From assembly GCA_017302895.1 (NCBI GenBank), contig JAFLBV010000001.1, positions 806,001 to 870,000 of the forward strand: a stretch of DNA of 64,000 nt. Reading direction: 5' to 3'. The first letter of the stretch is position 1. Every line of letters begins with the position of its first letter. Made by a program: the position numbers and the translations under genes. The notes under the pieces are model-generated. The model was not told the DNA's origin. It worked only from the letters and a program-made list of their open reading frames with translations, and ran no database searches. The stretch comes from Ignavibacteria bacterium. GTDB taxonomy: Bacteria; Bacteroidota; Ignavibacteria; Ignavibacteriales; Ignavibacteriaceae. Shown here one piece after another: positions 61,191-64,000 of the stretch.

Positions 61191-62204
61191 CTACCTCTTT
61201 CCGTATAGTTGTGAGTAATATTTCTCATATTCGCCTGAAATGATCCGTTGCCACCATTCTTTGTTGTTCAGGTACCAGTCGATTGTTTCACCGATTGCGG
61301 TTTCGAAGGAAAATTCAGGTTTCCAGCCGAGTTCAGTTTCAATTTTGGTGTTGTCGATGGCATAACGACGATCGTGTCCGGGTCTGTCTTTCACATACTC
61401 GATCATCTCTTCACCTTTTCCGAGGTGATTCAGAATAAGTTTAACGATTTCGATGTTGGTCATTTCGTTTTTTGCACCGATGTTGTAAACCTCACCGGGT
61501 TTACCTTTTTCGAGAACAGTTTCAATTGCATAGTTGTGGTCGAGAACATATATCCAGTCTCTTACATTCAATCCGTCACCGTAAACGGGAAGTTTTTTCC
61601 CGTTGAGAGTATTAATAATCATCAGCGGGATAAGCTTTTCGGGGAACTGGAAAGGTCCGTAATTATTCGAACATCTGGTTGTAAGCACAGGCATGCCGTA
61701 AGTGTGATAAAATGCCTGAACCATCATATCGGCTGCAGCTTTGCTTGAGGAATAGGGGCTGTTTGGTGAAATCGGTGTGGTTTCGGTGAAGTAGCCTGTG
61801 GCTCCAAGGGAACCGTATACCTCATCAGTGGAAACCTGCAGGAATCGCTCCACTTCAAATCTGCGGGCAGTTTCGAGAAGTACATTTGTTCCGATTACAT
61901 TGGTTTCATAAAACACTTTTGAACCGAGTATGCTTCTGTCGACATGTGATTCCGCAGCAAAATTGACGACGAATTTTATTTTGTATTTCTGAAAGACATA
62001 TTCAACCAGTTCAGGGTTCGCAATGTCACCTTTTATAAATCTGTAATTTTTATGATTTTCAGAAGCCTTAAGATTTTCGAGGTTGCCTGCGTAGGTCAGT
62101 TTATCGAGATTAACTATAAAAATGTCATCTCTTTTTTTCAAAAGTGCATTAACAAAATTGCTGCCGATGAAACCTGCGGCTCCTGTAACCAGAATGTTTT
62201 TCAT
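61191..62204 (-). CDS. rfbB: dTDP-glucose 4,6-dehydratase
   Basis: The 337-residue protein converts dTDP-glucose to the 4-keto-6-deoxy form, a rhamnose precursor. The NAD-binding GAAGFIGSNFV, STDEVYG with active-site Asp/Glu neighbours, YSSSKAAAD (Tyr-x3-Lys), NNYGPFQFPEKLIP and RPGHDRRYAIDNTKI are all typical. The stop is directly followed by the SLBB gene start. No rmlA, C or D gene is within the window. Confidence 0.94.
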   Translation of the reverse strand: MKNILVTGAAGFIGSNFVNALLKKRDDIFIVNLDKLTYAGNLENLKASENHKNYRFIKGDIANPELVEYVFQKYKIKFVVNFAAESHVDRSILGSKVFYETNVIGTNVLLETARRFEVERFLQVSTDEVYGSLGATGYFTETTPISPNSPYSSSKAAADMMVQAFYHTYGMPVLTTRCSNNYGPFQFPEKLIPLMIINTLNGKKLPVYGDGLNVRDWIYVLDHNYAIETVLEKGKPGEVYNIGAKNEMTNIEIVKLILNHLGKGEEMIEYVKDRPGHDRRYAIDNTKIETELGWKPEFSFETAIGETIDWYLNNKEWWQRIISGEYEKYYSQLYGKR

Positions 62205-62242
62205 ACTAAGAATAATCCTTGAAATTTAGATAATTAAAAAAA

Positions 62243-63010
62243 TCAATAAAAGAAAAGACCAGCCAGCACCCCAACCTGAATAAAGAAGGAGTTACCCTTC
62301 ACATCATTTGCGGGAAAATTATTAACTGCCACTCCGTTGTCAGCCTTCCATGTCTCACCAAAAAGGGAGAATGAATAACCTGCTCCGACTCTCAATGAGA
62401 TCAGCGGATGAAGCAGGATGTCTGCATTCAGAGTGGGTGCCAAAACCATGTAGGTATTGGTATATTTCCTTCCGAGGCTTTGTGTGGTGCCAAGGGGGTC
62501 ATCTTTGAAAGTTGTGAGATCGGAATTCCAGTCAACAGCTCCCTTGTGTCTGTAAATCTCGATATCCTGACCACCAATTCCAACTATTCCACCTATGGAA
62601 AGTGCCCAGTTTCTGATGAAGGGGAGTGAATATTCGAGCGTTACGCCTGCAAAAGAATTTGAATAGCGGGTTTCTTTCTCGAATCCGTTTACGGTTCCTT
62701 TAGAAGAGGTACCTGAGGTCATCCCGATTCCACCGAGCCGAAGGTGTTTTATGACGCCAATATAGACGAATCCGCCTCCGCCTGAAAAGTAGGAAGATTG
62801 TGAGAGATCGGGTGTGCCAAATCCGGCGAGTGCACTGTTCAGTTTTGCAAGATCGGTGAACATTATTCCACCGAAGTAACCACCACCTCCACCGAACGGT
62901 GAATCGAAAGCAGGGGCTCTCTCGATCGGTTCGTAGTCGTCTTCATCCGTATTTTGAGCCCAAACAACGCCAAGGGAAATAAAAAGGAGGAGTAAAAGTT
63001 TTTTTAACAC
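62243..63010 (-). CDS. Secreted protein of unknown function, beta-barrel-like
   Basis: The 255-residue protein has a signal peptide (MLKKLLLLLFISLGVVWAQ), an acidic stretch (NTDEDDYEPIE), and Gly-rich beta segments (GGGGYFGGIMF, GGGGFVYIG). It ends in VGVLAGLFFY, with an aromatic C-terminal residue as in outer-membrane barrels. No family was recognised. It follows the transglutaminase-like gene after seven bases and probably shares its transcript. Confidence 0.65.
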   Translation of the reverse strand: MLKKLLLLLFISLGVVWAQNTDEDDYEPIERAPAFDSPFGGGGGYFGGIMFTDLAKLNSALAGFGTPDLSQSSYFSGGGGFVYIGVIKHLRLGGIGMTSGTSSKGTVNGFEKETRYSNSFAGVTLEYSLPFIRNWALSIGGIVGIGGQDIEIYRHKGAVDWNSDLTTFKDDPLGTTQSLGRKYTNTYMVLAPTLNADILLHPLISLRVGAGYSFSLFGETWKADNGVAVNNFPANDVKGNSFFIQVGVLAGLFFY

Positions 63011-63017
63011 AAATGCC

Positions 63018-64000
63018 TCAGTTCTCTGATGTATAATCTAAATAAATGTTGTAATTCCACTTGTCGAAGTAGAGGTTTCCGCCTCTCCACTCAACTTCAC
63101 CCCGCTGGAAATCGATTGTTTCACTTCGCGGGTGGATTTTTGCCGGGAAGAATTCTCCTGAGAAATCATCGTTCACTATAAAATGGTAGTTATCAGTATT
63201 GCCAAGATAGTAATATCTGACAACAGGATCATCGGAAGGTTTCAATTTGAACGATTGATCCACCGGAATCCAACCTGTCTCATTAAAGTAAACCTCCGCC
63301 CAGTCGTGAAGGTTCACCTCCGGCGGGTGGAGCATCCATCCACTCTGCCATTTTGCGGGAATTCCGTTCATTCTGCAGAGTGTTATGAAGAGAAGAGACT
63401 GAATTCCGCAGTCGCCGTGCATGTTTTGGTAGCAATAGGAAGCAATATCGGGTATGGTCGAGTATTCGAGAGCACCTGCCCACGGGATGTTGTCGTTGAT
63501 CCACTCGTAAATAAGTTTAAATTTCTTTATGGGTTCGGTTTCTCCTCCGATAATTTTCGCCGACAGAGCCTTCAGTTCATCAGTAAAGGGGATATGCGGC
63601 AATCTTTCGGCTGTATAAATGTCATACAGGTCGGAAGAGGTGTCAATGGTGTATTTTTTTGTAAAATCGATGTTGTTAAATTCCGAGTAGGCTCTGTATT
63701 TGTATTCCACTTCAAAAACCAGCGGACTGTCTTTTTCTGCGGGTGCTTCAAGATAAACGGAACGATGAGTCGTTGTATAAGGAGAAATTACAAAATTTTC
63801 ATAATTGGCTGAGATAAGCTCCACACCCGTCTGTCTGTCACGAACCTCAGCGGGATAGGGTAGCCAGCAACGCACAATTTCACCCGATGGTACGGCATTT
63901 GGTTTAACCGTAAGAGTATATTTTACCTTGATCGTTACCGGTTTAACGAGCCTGTTGTCCCGCTTTTTGCTCTCTTTTATCACATCGGGGAGCAGATCGA
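63018..64000 (-). CDS. Transglutaminase-like protein, 5' end outside the window
   Basis: The frame remains open to the right edge (…DLLPDVIKESKKRD), so a GTG at 63983 is probably not the true start and the gene is cut. The catalytic triad is visible: Cys in MHGDCGIQSL, His in NLHDWAEVYF and Asp in WIPVDQSF. The N-terminal part of the visible region is a beta domain (VKYTLTVKPNAVPSGEIVRCWLPYP). Transglutaminase-like bacterial proteins usually act as proteases or crosslinkers. It heads a leftward cluster with the unknown secreted protein, rfbB and the SLBB protein. Confidence 0.85.
   Translation of the reverse strand, partial: DLLPDVIKESKKRDNRLVKPVTIKVKYTLTVKPNAVPSGEIVRCWLPYPAEVRDRQTGVELISANYENFVISPYTTTHRSVYLEAPAEKDSPLVFEVEYKYRAYSEFNNIDFTKKYTIDTSSDLYDIYTAERLPHIPFTDELKALSAKIIGGETEPIKKFKLIYEWINDNIPWAGALEYSTIPDIASYCYQNMHGDCGIQSLLFITLCRMNGIPAKWQSGWMLHPPEVNLHDWAEVYFNETGWIPVDQSFKLKPSDDPVVRYYYLGNTDNYHFIVNDDFSGEFFPAKIHPRSETIDFQRGEVEWRGGNLYFDKWNYNIYLDYTSEN

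Overview
The window looks like a chromosomal segment of a member of the Ignavibacteria (Bacteroidota/Chlorobi, FCB group). Three secreted proteins end in the type IX secretion (T9SS) sorting domain whose N-terminal signature reads QNYPNPFNP or QNFPNPFNP, as is typical of that lineage. Eight places carry a Bacteroidota-type promoter (TTTG, a 20-base spacer, then a variant of TAnnTTTG). TonB receptor/DUF4249, SLBB and carboxypeptidase-regulatory families fit the same assignment. The GC content is moderate by eye. No plasmid, phage or transposase gene is visible.

Layout. 1-2.7 kb: a cut secreted protein, a MarR regulator with an NmrA-type oxidoreductase, and a DEDD exonuclease. 2.7-12.4 kb: lysine/diaminopimelate synthesis (dapA-dapB-dapH-lysC-M20 deacetylase, a divergent class III aminotransferase, and asd). 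A 2.4-kb accessory block (three-Cys-motif protein, its partner TcmP, and a broken AAA-ATPase-like gene) separates asd from the rest. 12.5-19.5 kb: msrB, glnA, a 14-repeat T9SS propeller protein and a metallophosphoesterase. 19.7-24 kb: a formiminotransferase-cyclodeaminase followed by a carbamoyltransferase/SxtJ/DUF5989 trio. 24-31.5 kb: a four-helix-bundle gene inside inverted octamer repeats, a DASS transporter, several envelope proteins, Trm112, Aat, DUF2721 and YIP1. 31.8-49 kb: a T9SS protein, a hybrid histidine kinase, lytic transglycosylase, rpiA, cheB, TonB receptor plus DUF4249 lipoprotein, an eight-heme-site T9SS cytochrome, a two-component pair and a TPR histidine kinase. 49-54 kb: an RND heavy-metal efflux operon and tRNA-Ser(GCT). 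54-64 kb: secreted proteins, a nucleotidyltransferase between two direct repeats, proC, an ABC-F ATPase, an SLBB export protein, rfbB and a transglutaminase-like protein cut by the window edge.

How it works together. The left part is amino-acid and nitrogen metabolism (lysine/DAP, glutamine, histidine breakdown, proline). The right part is envelope, export and signalling. The least explained items are the TcmP/three-Cys pair, the SxtI/J/K-like trio, the two small genes enclosed by repeats, the secreted multiheme protein, and a short RNA candidate with its own promoter and terminator next to asd. All family calls come from reading the sequence; no database search was run.
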